A DNA stretch of 64,000 nt from Microcoleus sp. bin38.metabat.b11b12b14.051 (GTDB lineage Bacteria; Cyanobacteriota; Cyanobacteriia; Cyanobacteriales; Microcoleaceae): contig NZ_JAAFKD010000010.1 in NCBI RefSeq assembly GCF_013299165.1, positions 1-64,000 on the forward strand, written 5' to 3'. This document shows, piece after piece, positions 24,597 to 33,605 of this stretch. Each line of letters starts with the position of its first letter. Within the stretch, counting starts at the first letter, position 1. Position numbers and translations under genes: made by a program. The notes beneath the pieces are model-generated. The model saw nothing but the letters and a program-made list of their open reading frames with translations, searched no databases and was not told the origin of the DNA.

Positions 24597-25703
24597 ATGA
24601 ATAAAATTTTTACGTGCTGGCGATCGAGCAAAATTCCGCTCCTAAGTTTGTCCTTAGCTGTACTCGCCTGTCTTCCAGCCTTTCGCTCTACGATCGCCAG
24701 TCCGCTGCCTCCATCCCCCAAACAACAGTCAAACCCTACTAAAATTGTCTCAGTCGATCGACCGCCAGCACTGCCAACCAGCTCAAAATCTCCCAAAAAT
24801 CTAGCAATATCTGCCACGAATCCAGCCTCAACTGACAGAATCAACGCTCAAGGAACAGCGGCCGGACGATCGCTCGAAATTCAAGAACTTCGCGGTACAG
24901 TCACCTTTAAAGGGCGGCCCGCCGTCGTAGGCGATCGCCTCCTCGCCCCCGGAGACGAAATCATTACCGGCCCCGATTCCACAGCCCGGTTAGCGATCGA
25001 CAATCACACCGGCATCGTCGAAGTTGCCGAAAAAACCGCAGTCAAAATATCCGATTTGTCAAGCAGTTCAGGCGAAAATGACACAGCTATTTTTGTCAGC
25101 AGAGGGCGAGTCAGATTGTCGATCGGCAAAACTGCTGCGCCCACAGCCTCCGCCACCACCTCCACAATTATCCCGCCCAACCAAATTGCGGCCCTAAATA
25201 CCTTCAGCGGACTAGGCAAATCCGAGCCCATTGCCCAGCAAAAAAAATCTCCCAGAACCGCCCCAGTCAGGGTTGAAACCCCCGAAGGTGTGGCCGGAGT
25301 CAGGGGTACATCCTTTGGAGTCAGCGTCGGTGCAGACGGCAAAACCGCAGTCGAAACCATTGAAGGTGCAGTCGGAGTATCAGGTAACAACGACTCGGAA
25401 GTAGTTGTCAACCGCGGCAGTGCTACCGCAATTTTCCCTCAAACTCCTCCCGCGCCGCCCTCAGCGAGCCCTCGCCTAGCCGAACTCAAAGTCCGCAGTT
25501 TGTCGAGACTTGGCGGCAATATCTATCGCCTCAGAGGTCAAATTAACCCGATCGACATAATTTATGTCAACAACCAAGCGATTAAGATCGATCGACAGGG
25601 CAAATTCACAATTCAAGGGATTTTACCAGCCAGCCGCCGTCTCAAAATTGTAGTACGAGGATCGTCAGTCAGAGAAAGGCATTACAGCCTCGCAGTTCCC
25701 TAA
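24597..25703 (+). CDS. Secreted FecR-domain protein
   Basis: A 368-residue protein. An N-terminal signal-like segment (about 1-36: positively charged, then LLSLSLAVLACLPAF) is followed by a Pro/Ser/Thr-rich linker. The FecR domain (about 90-285) has EIQELRGTVTFKGRPAVVGD, GPDSTARLAIDN, FVSRGRVRLSIG and VETPEGVAGVRGTSFGVSV. A Pro-rich hinge and a C-terminal beta domain follow (LRGQINPIDIIYVNNQAIK). In cyanobacteria FecR-type periplasmic proteins often lie beside CHASE2-domain sensors, and the next gene is a CHASE2 adenylate cyclase. It may be a ligand-side partner of that sensor. It is not next to a sigma factor or TonB receptor, so the iron-dicitrate role does not apply. Confidence 0.85.
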   Translation: MNKIFTCWRSSKIPLLSLSLAVLACLPAFRSTIASPLPPSPKQQSNPTKIVSVDRPPALPTSSKSPKNLAISATNPASTDRINAQGTAAGRSLEIQELRGTVTFKGRPAVVGDRLLAPGDEIITGPDSTARLAIDNHTGIVEVAEKTAVKISDLSSSSGENDTAIFVSRGRVRLSIGKTAAPTASATTSTIIPPNQIAALNTFSGLGKSEPIAQQKKSPRTAPVRVETPEGVAGVRGTSFGVSVGADGKTAVETIEGAVGVSGNNDSEVVVNRGSATAIFPQTPPAPPSASPRLAELKVRSLSRLGGNIYRLRGQINPIDIIYVNNQAIKIDRQGKFTIQGILPASRRLKIVVRGSSVRERHYSLAVP

Positions 25704-25978
25704 ACAACCGATTTAGATCGGACGGCTGTTGAAACACTTTCCTGTCAAACTTTCGTCCACCTCCGTAGACTAGAGAAGACAACGTAATTTTAACTGGCCC
25801 ATCTTCAATCCGCGGAGGCGGATTTTGTCTTTATAGACGCGGTTTCAACCGCCCGGTATCCTAAATCTCGAACATCAGCGGAAGCGGATGAGTGTCTGTA
25901 GAGACGCGGTTGAAACCGCCCGCTGTTCTAATCTGAAACATCAGCATCGAATATCAATTATTGCATCAAACTAATTGC
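25704..25978. repeat. GGTTTCAACCGC repeats between fecR-like and cyclase genes
   Basis: Two copies of the family containing TAGACGCGGTTTCAACCGCC (about 25795-25855) and its variant (about 25880-25925) lie in this gap. A TTG at 25961 opens the frame of the next gene, but ATG 25979 is the better start. Confidence 0.65.
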
Positions 25979-27793
25979 ATGAAGTTCAAACAATCGATCG
26001 ATCGTCTCAAACAACATCAACTGATTGGCATCCGGCAATATCTCATCACCAATCCTCCCTGGCTGACAGGCGCCTTAGCAGGTATCATATCAGTAGCCAT
26101 GCTGCAACTGGGAATGTGGAAACCCATCGAATTTTTGGCATACAAAACCCTATTTCAAATTCGCGAATCGGGAATTTTGCCAAATCCGGGTTGGGATGAT
26201 AGAATTGCCGTAATCGCGATCGAACCCCAAAGCTTGCGGGAATACGGTATGTTTCCTTGGCCGCGCAATCGCTACGCCGAACTTCTATCAGCCCTGAAAA
26301 AATCTCCCCCCACAGCAGTTGGTTTCGACATTCTTTTCCTCGATCCGAGTCCCAAAGATCAAATGTTAGCCAGTGCGATCGCCAGCAGCGGCAAAGTTGT
26401 ACTCCCAAGAACCACAAAAGAACAACCCGTAGCATCTTTAAAAGCAGCCGCCGCAGGTGTCGGACATATCATGCACGAACCCAACAGCGACGGCATTAGC
26501 CGCGATTCAAAAATATTTCTTGACTCCATTCCTAACTTCGGTTTAGCAATGACTCAGAGGTACAACGCTGCTAACCCACAAAATCCTGTATTGCTGCCGC
26601 AGCCAGAAAATATGCAGGAACAAACAGTCTGGCTTAACTGGCCCGGGAAAACCCAAAATCTACCCACCTATGCTTTTGTTGATATTGTAGAAGGTAGAAT
26701 TCCTGAAAGTGCTTTAGCTGATAAATTAGTGTTAGTCGGCTTAGTCGCTACGGGTTTTGACCAGATATCTACACCTCTCAACAAGACTACTGCTGGGGTT
26801 TATTTATATGCAGCATTGATTGACAATTTGCTCAATCAACGCTTGCTCAAGCGGCTGCCCGTAGCGGTAGAAATTTTGTTATTGTTGGGGATTGGCCCGC
26901 TTACTACTTCGGTGCTGTGCAACCGAGGTGTTAAAGAAAGAATTGCGATCGCCCTTGGTTTACCTGTAATTTGGATTGCCGCTGCTGCTGTGTTATTTGG
27001 CTGGTATTTTTGGTGGATTCCTATTGCCGCACCCATCGGCACCCTAATTTTATCGGGAACTGCTTTACAAGTGCGGGAACAGTACGAAAAACAGCAATTG
27101 ATGAGGTTATTTGAAAAGCACGTCGCCCCCGAAACTGCTCAGCTTATTTGGCAACGCAAAGCAGAGATATTTGAACAGGGAGAACTCGAACCTCAAGAAC
27201 TTACAGCAACTGTATTGTTCATGGATATTCGCAGTTTTACTTCGATTTCAGAAAAAATGCCAGCCCGGGATTTGCTCAACTGGCTGAATAATTATTTAGA
27301 AGCCATGACTGACTGTATTATGGATCACGGCGGTGTTGTCGATAAATACATCGGCGATGCAATTATGGCAGTTTTTGGTCTGCCTTTTTGCCATAATGAA
27401 TATCCCGAAATTCAACAAGATGCTTTAAATGCAATTGCGGCTTGCATCGCCATGCACGAAAAACTCCACGAAATTAATCAGCAGCTTAGAATTGAACGCA
27501 AACCTTTAATTAAGTTTGGCATCGGCTTGCATACTGGGCAGTTAGTTGCTGGTACTGTTGGCGGTTCCCGGCGTTTGAATTATTCTGTAATTGGCGATGC
27601 TGTCAACGTTGCTGCTAGACTGGAGGCGATGAATAAGGAAATTGTGTCTGACAGTCCTTTTAATTTGTTGGTGACGGCGAGGACTTTTGCTTATGTGCGC
27701 GATCGCTACGAAGGCCAAAAAGTAGGGGCGATTCAATTGCGTGGTAAAAAAGAAGAAACTGTAGTTTATGCTATTTTGGGTGAAAAGCATTAG
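25979..27793 (+). CDS. CHASE2-domain adenylate cyclase
   Basis: A 604-residue membrane-bound class III cyclase. A first membrane helix (about 30-52) is followed by an extracytoplasmic CHASE2 sensor (about 60-290; WPRNRYAELLSALKKSPPTAVGFDILFLDPSP is spread over its core). Three hydrophobic helices follow (about 295-370), then a linker and the catalytic domain (about 405-604). Catalytic features: TVLFMDIRSFTSIS (first metal Asp), DKYIGDAIMAVFG (second Asp, adenine-contacting Lys) and YSVIGDAVNVAARLE (Asp for adenine, Asn and Arg for transition state). These favour ATP over GTP. It should make cAMP in response to a periplasmic signal. It pairs with the upstream FecR protein. Confidence 0.92.
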   Translation: MKFKQSIDRLKQHQLIGIRQYLITNPPWLTGALAGIISVAMLQLGMWKPIEFLAYKTLFQIRESGILPNPGWDDRIAVIAIEPQSLREYGMFPWPRNRYAELLSALKKSPPTAVGFDILFLDPSPKDQMLASAIASSGKVVLPRTTKEQPVASLKAAAAGVGHIMHEPNSDGISRDSKIFLDSIPNFGLAMTQRYNAANPQNPVLLPQPENMQEQTVWLNWPGKTQNLPTYAFVDIVEGRIPESALADKLVLVGLVATGFDQISTPLNKTTAGVYLYAALIDNLLNQRLLKRLPVAVEILLLLGIGPLTTSVLCNRGVKERIAIALGLPVIWIAAAAVLFGWYFWWIPIAAPIGTLILSGTALQVREQYEKQQLMRLFEKHVAPETAQLIWQRKAEIFEQGELEPQELTATVLFMDIRSFTSISEKMPARDLLNWLNNYLEAMTDCIMDHGGVVDKYIGDAIMAVFGLPFCHNEYPEIQQDALNAIAACIAMHEKLHEINQQLRIERKPLIKFGIGLHTGQLVAGTVGGSRRLNYSVIGDAVNVAARLEAMNKEIVSDSPFNLLVTARTFAYVRDRYEGQKVGAIQLRGKKEETVVYAILGEKH

Positions 27794-27985
27794 ACATTTG
27801 ACTGTTGACTGTTGACTGTTGACTGTTGACTGTTGGCAGTTGACATTAGTCATTAGTCATTCGTCATTCGTTGTGATGTGATGGCCGATTGATTCTTCCC
27901 AATGCCCCATGCCCAATGCCCCATGCCCAATGCCCCACCCTTCGACTTCGCTCAGGGCGAGATGCCCCATGCCCCATGCCCCAAT
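27794..27985. repeat. Heptamer tandem repeats after cyclase gene
   Basis: TTGACTG heptamers (about 27799-27840) start six bases after the stop. CATTAGT units and a run of CCCCATG/CCCAATG heptamers (about 27900-27985) follow. The run is interrupted by CTTCGACTTCGCTCAGGGCG, a composite-repeat core. Confidence 0.8.
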
Positions 27986-28906
27986 CTAATCAAATACGCT
28001 AAGCCGCAGAGTTTTAGCTATTTGTTCCAATAGAAACAAACCACCGACAGAATTGCCTTCTTTATTCAAAGGCGGACTGTAACAGGCGATCGCCCCTTCA
28101 CCCGGAATTACCGACAACAGAACCCCGCTAACACCAGACTTAGCCGGAATTCCTACCCGCAGCGCGAAACGGCCGGATGCTTCATACAAACCGCAAGTAG
28201 CCATCAGCGCTTTCACAGTACGGCAGTTTTCCGCTGCATCGCCACCACTTACCAACAGCATTCCCAACTTAGCCAAATCTTCTACGGTTCCCGCCAAACA
28301 GCAGACGCGATTGTACGTTTCTAACGCAATTTCTGAGTTGTGGAGATAACCCGATTCTACCATTGAAGCGGCAAGATCCCAATTTTTTTGATTCGGATTT
28401 GCATTCACCGAATCGAGCATTAACTCGTCCACAAATAACTGACTTTTTGCTCGTTGGTTCAGCCAAGTTAGCAGGTTTTGACAGCGATCGATCGCATTTT
28501 TACCCGGAATTAAAGACGCTAGGGCGATCGCCCCGCTATTAATCATCGGATTTCTCGGCTTCCCTTTATCTATTTCCAGTTGAGTCAGGGAATTGAAAGG
28601 CATGGACGAAGGTTCACAGCCCACGCAGTCAAACACCGCTGTTTCCCCCAACTCGCACAGCAAGTAAAGGAAGACGAAAGGCTTGATTGCGCTCATCAGC
28701 GGGAATGTTGTAGCAGCGCTGCCCCAGCTCAAAATTTGACCCTCAATTGCCCTAATTTGCACGGCAAACCCTTGTCTGTCGGCTCGCGCAAGAAGTGGTA
28801 CGTAAGCGGGGATTTGACCGGATTTACTGCGCTTAATTGCCTCTGTTGCCCAAGCGGCCAGTTGTTCAGGTTGCAGGGAGGATAGTTTGCTGGTGGGTTT
28901 TTTCAC
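27986..28906 (-). CDS. Glutaminase
   Basis: A 306-residue glutaminase of the beta-lactamase-like serine-dependent family, which hydrolyses L-glutamine to glutamate and ammonia. The catalytic SxxK is in FPLMSAIKPFVFLY. Other family motifs are NPMINSGAIALASL, the Tyr/Asn region EIALETYNRVCC, AGTVEDLAKLGMLLVSGG, and the late GIPAKSGVSGVLL, close to the family's AKSGVSGGI. The length is that of GlsA/GlsB. The gene is monocistronic and convergent with the cyclase. Cytosolic. Confidence 0.93.
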   Translation of the reverse strand: MKKPTSKLSSLQPEQLAAWATEAIKRSKSGQIPAYVPLLARADRQGFAVQIRAIEGQILSWGSAATTFPLMSAIKPFVFLYLLCELGETAVFDCVGCEPSSMPFNSLTQLEIDKGKPRNPMINSGAIALASLIPGKNAIDRCQNLLTWLNQRAKSQLFVDELMLDSVNANPNQKNWDLAASMVESGYLHNSEIALETYNRVCCLAGTVEDLAKLGMLLVSGGDAAENCRTVKALMATCGLYEASGRFALRVGIPAKSGVSGVLLSVIPGEGAIACYSPPLNKEGNSVGGLFLLEQIAKTLRLSVFD

Positions 28907-29591
28907 TTGCGATTAACTTGCGATCGCGCCAATAAACCGATGCGCTGTCACAGAATGTGTATTGCTATCATAACCGCCAGCGAAAGATCCGTTTCACTGG
29001 CTAGGAACATACTTATTTATTTTAAAGCTTCATCTACATTTATATAGATCGTTTTAGATTTGAGATTGCCAGTCGCGATACGCTTTAGATACCAGTTTCA
29101 CAAAAATAATGCAACTCATTTATAAGCTCTAAACCCTTATGCAGTAAGTCAGTCACAATCGAAAATTGAACATTAAAAATTGAACATTTTCTCAACCAAA
29201 AACCTGTTTCTTTAAATAATTGCCTCACATCACGTTATGCAAAAAACCAGGTTTCTTTTGTGAACACAACCATGCTCTGCCTTGGTACTGTTGACGTTTT
29301 TGCCTGCGCGGACATAATAAATTTATTGACAATTTTTTCTAAAAACCTGTTTTTGCATAAAAATCTCCCTTTCTACCCGATAGATAAGTAGCAGCTTCCA
29401 AGGCGCGCTGCTAGCGAAAACACACCAGCACTCGCTGGAAATGCCTTCAACTTCTTATTTTTAATCCCCAACCAGGGGCGGGGTGCATATTTAATTTAAT
29501 TTTTTCAGAGTTCGCGGAATCCTTTCCGGAAACCCCCCGAACCTCTGAGAATCTACTATCCAACCGGATCTACTCAAACCAGGATAAAAAA
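28907..29591. other. Long intergenic region, no gene supported
   Basis: Between divergent genes. About 29199-29257 carries a degenerate copy of the AAACCTGTTTCT/AAACCAGGTTTCT inverted repeat, and a further half copy lies near 29335-29355. HIP1-related GCGATCGCGCC is at 28919-28930. No open frame with protein character is present. Confidence 0.5.
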
Positions 29592-29933
29592 ATGCCAGAC
29601 GAAGCGAAAGCAGAAGAAGCAAAACCCGCTCCGATGATTTTTAAGGGTGTCTGCAAAGAGGGAGTGCTCAAGGGCAAAGAAATTGAAGGCAAACTAGACA
29701 TCAAAGTCAACGTTGAATCAGTCAAAGCCGCAGAAACACCTCCAAAAAAATCTAAGTGGGAGGAGCCTATATTTTGGGCCGTGTTTTTATTAACTGCCAA
29801 TTTTGCCGTCGGCGACCCCGCCGGAATGAGAAAATACAGCCCCCCACAAAGGTCTCATTCTCATGAGATGTCAAACCAATCTGGGGAGCAGTCGGTGTTG
29901 CCTCAGAAAAACACCACCAACTTGCCGCTTTAG
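29592..29933 (+). CDS. Unrecognised small protein with one possible membrane helix
   Basis: A 113-residue frame starting MPDEAKAEEAKPAPMIFKG. The N-terminal half is charged and Lys/Glu-rich. A hydrophobic stretch (about 60-75, EEPIFWAVFLLTANFAVG) is followed by a Ser/Gln/Asn-rich tail. It ends four bases inside the convergent YdcF gene (29930). No family is recognised. The composition of the first 80 residues looks protein-like, but the tail could be a read-through after a frameshift. Confidence 0.4.
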   Translation: MPDEAKAEEAKPAPMIFKGVCKEGVLKGKEIEGKLDIKVNVESVKAAETPPKKSKWEEPIFWAVFLLTANFAVGDPAGMRKYSPPQRSHSHEMSNQSGEQSVLPQKNTTNLPL

Positions 29934-30916
29934 ACCCTGGGAGCCTGCCAGCCGCGCAAATAGTAATAAACAGACCCGAAATATTCATCGAATACTCGTG
30001 TTGTAGTTACCAAAGCTTCTGCACTAGGCAGGAAATCTGCCGCATCTAAGCGCAGTCGGGTTTTCCCTCCTGACACGGGTTGGTAAGTGTAGAAGTCCGT
30101 AGCTCTGGGAATCACCTGGATTCCCATATTCGCAAAAGTGAGGCTGGCACGGCGCATCTGAATTGCAGATGTTACCAGAATTACTTTGCGCCCGACGCCG
30201 CGGCTGTCGAGGATTTTTCTGACTTCCTCGGCGCTGCTGCGTATGTTGCGGCCGTTATCTTCTAGAACGATACTGTTGGACGGCACGCCCATGTTATTTG
30301 CCAGCAAAGTTTGGATTTCTTTACCTTCGCCAGTATAATTCTGCAAATCTGCTCTGGGCCCAGCACTAACAATCACCAAAGGTGCTAGTTGTTTTTTGTA
30401 CAAAACCGCAGCATAGGGCAAGCGATTGCCTGTATCTGTCAGTTGAATCGCTTCTCGGTTGGCGTTGTGACTGTTAGTTGTTCCCTTGCCCAGTAGGACG
30501 ATCGCCGCTGCTGTTTCGTCGCAGCAAACTGTGCGTGCAGCCGCATCCCGTTCTGCTTGATCGGCGAACCAATAAGCCACTACTGGCATACTCGACAGAA
30601 TCAAAACCAGCAGCGCTGCCAGGATCATTCTCGGCGCCGGGTTGCGGATGCCCCCGTTCGTGATCAGCGCCGATGCAATCACCAGTAACGAAATCGAAAA
30701 ACCCAGTGGCTTAAAGAAGAAAGCTATTAAGCCGAAAATCGCTGCTCCGACTGGCGTGTCTGGCGCGAAAAAAGCCAGGAACAAAAGGCTGATCAGCAGC
30801 AAAACGCGCAGCCGATCTATTAACGGATTGTCTTTGCCTCCCGATTGATCCCACCACGATTTGATCAGTGAGAAGAGGAGGAATAGAAATAGAATGCGAG
30901 CAAATAGTTCAGGCAT
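29930..30916 (-). CDS. YdcF/ElyC family membrane protein (DUF218)
   Basis: A 328-residue protein with four hydrophobic segments in the first 130 residues, then a DUF218 domain (about 140-325): AAAIVLLGKGTTN, LPYAAVLYKKQLAPLVIVSAG, NNMGVPSNSIVLEDNGRNIRSSAEEV and GRKVILVTSAIQMRRASLTF. DUF218 proteins such as SanA and ElyC act at the cell envelope, and ElyC affects peptidoglycan/undecaprenyl metabolism; no precise reaction is established. It is convergent with the small gene at 29592. Confidence 0.85.
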   Translation of the reverse strand: MPELFARILFLFLLFSLIKSWWDQSGGKDNPLIDRLRVLLLISLLFLAFFAPDTPVGAAIFGLIAFFFKPLGFSISLLVIASALITNGGIRNPAPRMILAALLVLILSSMPVVAYWFADQAERDAAARTVCCDETAAAIVLLGKGTTNSHNANREAIQLTDTGNRLPYAAVLYKKQLAPLVIVSAGPRADLQNYTGEGKEIQTLLANNMGVPSNSIVLEDNGRNIRSSAEEVRKILDSRGVGRKVILVTSAIQMRRASLTFANMGIQVIPRATDFYTYQPVSGGKTRLRLDAADFLPSAEALVTTTRVFDEYFGSVYYYLRGWQAPRV

Positions 30917-31457
30917 CTTGCAATATTCTGTGTCTTCATAAATTAGTACGGAAGTGTGGAACGAGCGCTAATTTAGCTGCGATCGGAAATGCAGGGAGCG
31001 GTTGGGTTGTTAACTTTCGCCGATCGCGCATCCCGATCGCATTTCTAAAAAATGCTCGATTCCAGTCAGCTATCAACTATTGGTTACAGGCAATCGCAGG
31101 CGCTAGTTCCAGTCTGTCGATTTTAGATTTTAGACTTCGACTTCGCGAGCGTCGAACGATTTTAGACTTCGACTTCGCGAGCGTCGAACGATTTTAGATT
31201 GACTCCACAGATGAATCTAGGAGCTGGCACTTTGGTCTAAAATTTTACGATCTCCACACTCATAGCGTCGGGGGCTGTTACCCCTTTTGAGGAGGGCCAC
31301 AGATTGCTGACAGTTAATTGGTAATTGATAACTGGTAATAGTCGATCGGTAATTGGCAATGGAGCGAGCAGGCGGCAGGTGAAATTGACTTGGCAATCTT
31401 GCCTGTTTTGTGCTTGCTATTTTTCCCATTACCTGTTACACCTTAACCAATCCCAAT
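30917..31457. repeat. Intergenic region with a 32-bp tandem pair
   Basis: Two perfect copies of a 32-bp unit (ATTTTAGACTTCGACTTCGC core) lie at 31126-31157 and 31158-31189. They share the CTTCGACTTCGCG motif with the composite repeats elsewhere. Short inverted segments built from AATTGGTAATTGATAACTGG occur at 31315-31365. No gene is seen. Confidence 0.65.
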
Positions 31458-32945
31458 TTATCGGCGTTTCAGTTGATTCCGAATTGCCTGCGTTACCGTT
31501 TGAATTACTTTAACACGAGCATAATACTTGTTATCGGCCGCAATTACAGTCCAGGGAGCAGCCGGGGTGCTGGTGCGCTGAATCATTTGATTCACCGCCA
31601 CTTCATAATAATTCCACTTTTCCCGATTCCGCCAATCTTCAGGAGTCAGTTTGTATTGTTTAAATGGATTGTTTTGTCGTTCTGTAAACCGCTTTAGTTG
31701 CTCGTCTGGACTGATGTGCAGCCAGAATTTAACTAAGACACAACCGAAACTGGTGAGTTGCTCCTCAAATTCGTTGATTTCCTGGTAAGCTCGGCGCCAT
31801 TCGGGTTCGGTGGCAAATCCTTCCACTCGCTCGACCAGCACTCTACCATACCAACTGCGATCGCAAATGCTGATTTTACCAGCAGTCGGCAACCGCCGCC
31901 AGAACCGCCAGAGGTAGTGGTGAGCTTTTTCTTCATCCGTGGGGGCCGCAAACGGATTAACGGCGTAACTGCGGGGGTCTAGGACATCTGTCAAGCGTTT
32001 GATCGCTCCTCCTTTGCCGGCCGCATCCCAACCTTCAAACAGCACTAAAACCGGGATTTCTTCTTTGTCGATGCTTTGTTGGAGTTTACCAAAACGGGTT
32101 TGGGCTTCGCGAAGTTGCTCTTTGTATTCATCTGGCGACAGCGATTGCGTTAAATCTACTTGCGCGAGCAAATCCGGTTCGGCGGGCTGCAATCTTTCTT
32201 GAGGCGGCACTGAAGCGGGTGCAGATTGCGTCGGGAGTCTGTCTAGGGCTTCTGTAATTGTCGCTGCCATTTGCGTTAAAACTTTGACTCTCGCCCAGCG
32301 CTGACAGTCCCCTTCTACTAGCGTCCAAGGTGCCGGGCCCGTGCCGGTTTGAGTCACCATTTCTTCGGCCAAAGCTGTGTATTCTTCGTATTTTTTGGCT
32401 TGTTTCCAGTCTTCTGGCCGCACTCGCCAAGCTTGTAAGCTGTCATCTTCTAGTTTTTTGAGCCGATGCTTGAGTTCTTTTTTGCTCAGGTGTATCCAAA
32501 ATTTGGCAATTGCGGCGCCGTCATCTACCATCTGCCGCTCGAAGGCGTTGATTTGTCTGATAACTGTCGGTACTTCGGCGTCGGAGAGTCGATCGAACAA
32601 TCGGTCTTCTAAAACATGAGTGTACCAACTGTGATAAAAAAAGCCAATCCGCCCTCGCGCCGGCAGTTTTTGCCAAAACCGCCACAAAAAAGGATAGCCC
32701 ATTTCTGCCTCTGACGGCGGCCAAATCGGGTGAACAGCAAACCCGCGCGGGTCCATGTAACCCACCATTTGTTTAACCAGAGCGCCTTTCCCAGCCGCCG
32801 CCCAGCCTTCGAGGACAACGATTGCGGGCAGTTTTTTTTCCCAGCAGGTTTGTTGGAGCGATCGCAACTGCTGCATTAAAACTTCGATTTTGGCATCATA
32901 GGTTTCTTTATCCAACGAAATATTTAAATCGAGGTTGTCGAGCAT
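31458..32945 (-). CDS. Two-domain PPK2-type polyphosphate:AMP phosphotransferase (Pap)
   Basis: A 495-residue protein made of two PPK2 domains in tandem, the layout of polyphosphate:AMP phosphotransferase (class II PPK2). Each half has a Walker A (VVLEGWAAAGKGALVKQ at about 44-58; LVLFEGWDAAGKGGAIKRL near 300), a DPRGFAVHP or DPRSYAVNPF motif, a WRFWQKLP/WRFWRRLP motif, and a lid with RSWYGRVLVERVEGF in the second half. It should transfer phosphate from polyphosphate to AMP, giving ADP. Start ATG 32945 is chosen over 32960 because GAGG lies five bases upstream on the reverse strand. It is monocistronic and divergent from TnpB. Confidence 0.9.
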   Translation of the reverse strand: MLDNLDLNISLDKETYDAKIEVLMQQLRSLQQTCWEKKLPAIVVLEGWAAAGKGALVKQMVGYMDPRGFAVHPIWPPSEAEMGYPFLWRFWQKLPARGRIGFFYHSWYTHVLEDRLFDRLSDAEVPTVIRQINAFERQMVDDGAAIAKFWIHLSKKELKHRLKKLEDDSLQAWRVRPEDWKQAKKYEEYTALAEEMVTQTGTGPAPWTLVEGDCQRWARVKVLTQMAATITEALDRLPTQSAPASVPPQERLQPAEPDLLAQVDLTQSLSPDEYKEQLREAQTRFGKLQQSIDKEEIPVLVLFEGWDAAGKGGAIKRLTDVLDPRSYAVNPFAAPTDEEKAHHYLWRFWRRLPTAGKISICDRSWYGRVLVERVEGFATEPEWRRAYQEINEFEEQLTSFGCVLVKFWLHISPDEQLKRFTERQNNPFKQYKLTPEDWRNREKWNYYEVAVNQMIQRTSTPAAPWTVIAADNKYYARVKVIQTVTQAIRNQLKRR

Positions 32946-33468
32946 ATTTACCTCATGCACATCCGAGAAAGCAGTTTAACGTTAGTTTAACGTTTGGATA
33001 AAATTAAATCTTCAAGTGCCACAAAAAGTTATCAAAACTACAGTTACGGCCGCTTAAAACAGAGTTGCTTCTGTAGCCATATCAAAGTTCCAGTTAATAT
33101 AAACAAAACTCTCCTGACCTCAAACTTGCCAAAAAAAACCTGAGCAGTTATAGTTGAAATAGAGAACTTTTTAATAAGTTCAACCTGTCCCCTCCCCCAA
33201 ACGGGCGAGTAAATAGGAGCAGCAACAAATCCCTAAAACAGGATTTATTGTAAAACAGAGCAAAAGTAAAAATCAACTACCCGGTGGGGGTGAAAACTTC
33301 TTTACTTAGCTGTATCAAATTTATTTAAATAACCGTTAATCAAGCACCAGCCTTGATAACTGCGAGGGCGCTGCTTGCGAACATTGGGCGCTCCTCTAGC
33401 TTGAGACTAAAATACAAAACCAGCCCAAAAGGCAAACCAATTTTTGTCAGAAAACTGGGTTTAAAACC
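32946..33468. other. Intergenic DNA upstream of TnpB element
   Basis: AT-rich, with no gene seen. It holds the pap promoter region near 32950-33010. Short hexamer-rich stretches around 33260-33420 show no clear repeat. Confidence 0.45.
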
Positions 33469-33485
33469 CCGTCCTTTTAGGACGG
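33469..33485. repeat. Candidate left-end hairpin of IS200/IS605-type element
   Basis: CCGTCC TTTTA GGACGG forms a perfect 6-bp stem with a 5-base loop 120 bases upstream of tnpB. IS605-family ends are subterminal hairpins, so this could be the left end. The exact boundary cannot be fixed from one copy. Confidence 0.5.
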
Positions 33486-33605
33486 CTTTAATTGGTTCTG
33501 AATATAGCGTTTAAGCACTTCCAGGGGCGCTCCACCGACTCAAGAAACAAACAGGACACAGTAGACCAAGATACAATGAAACTACAGACAAATTTAACAT
33601 AAACA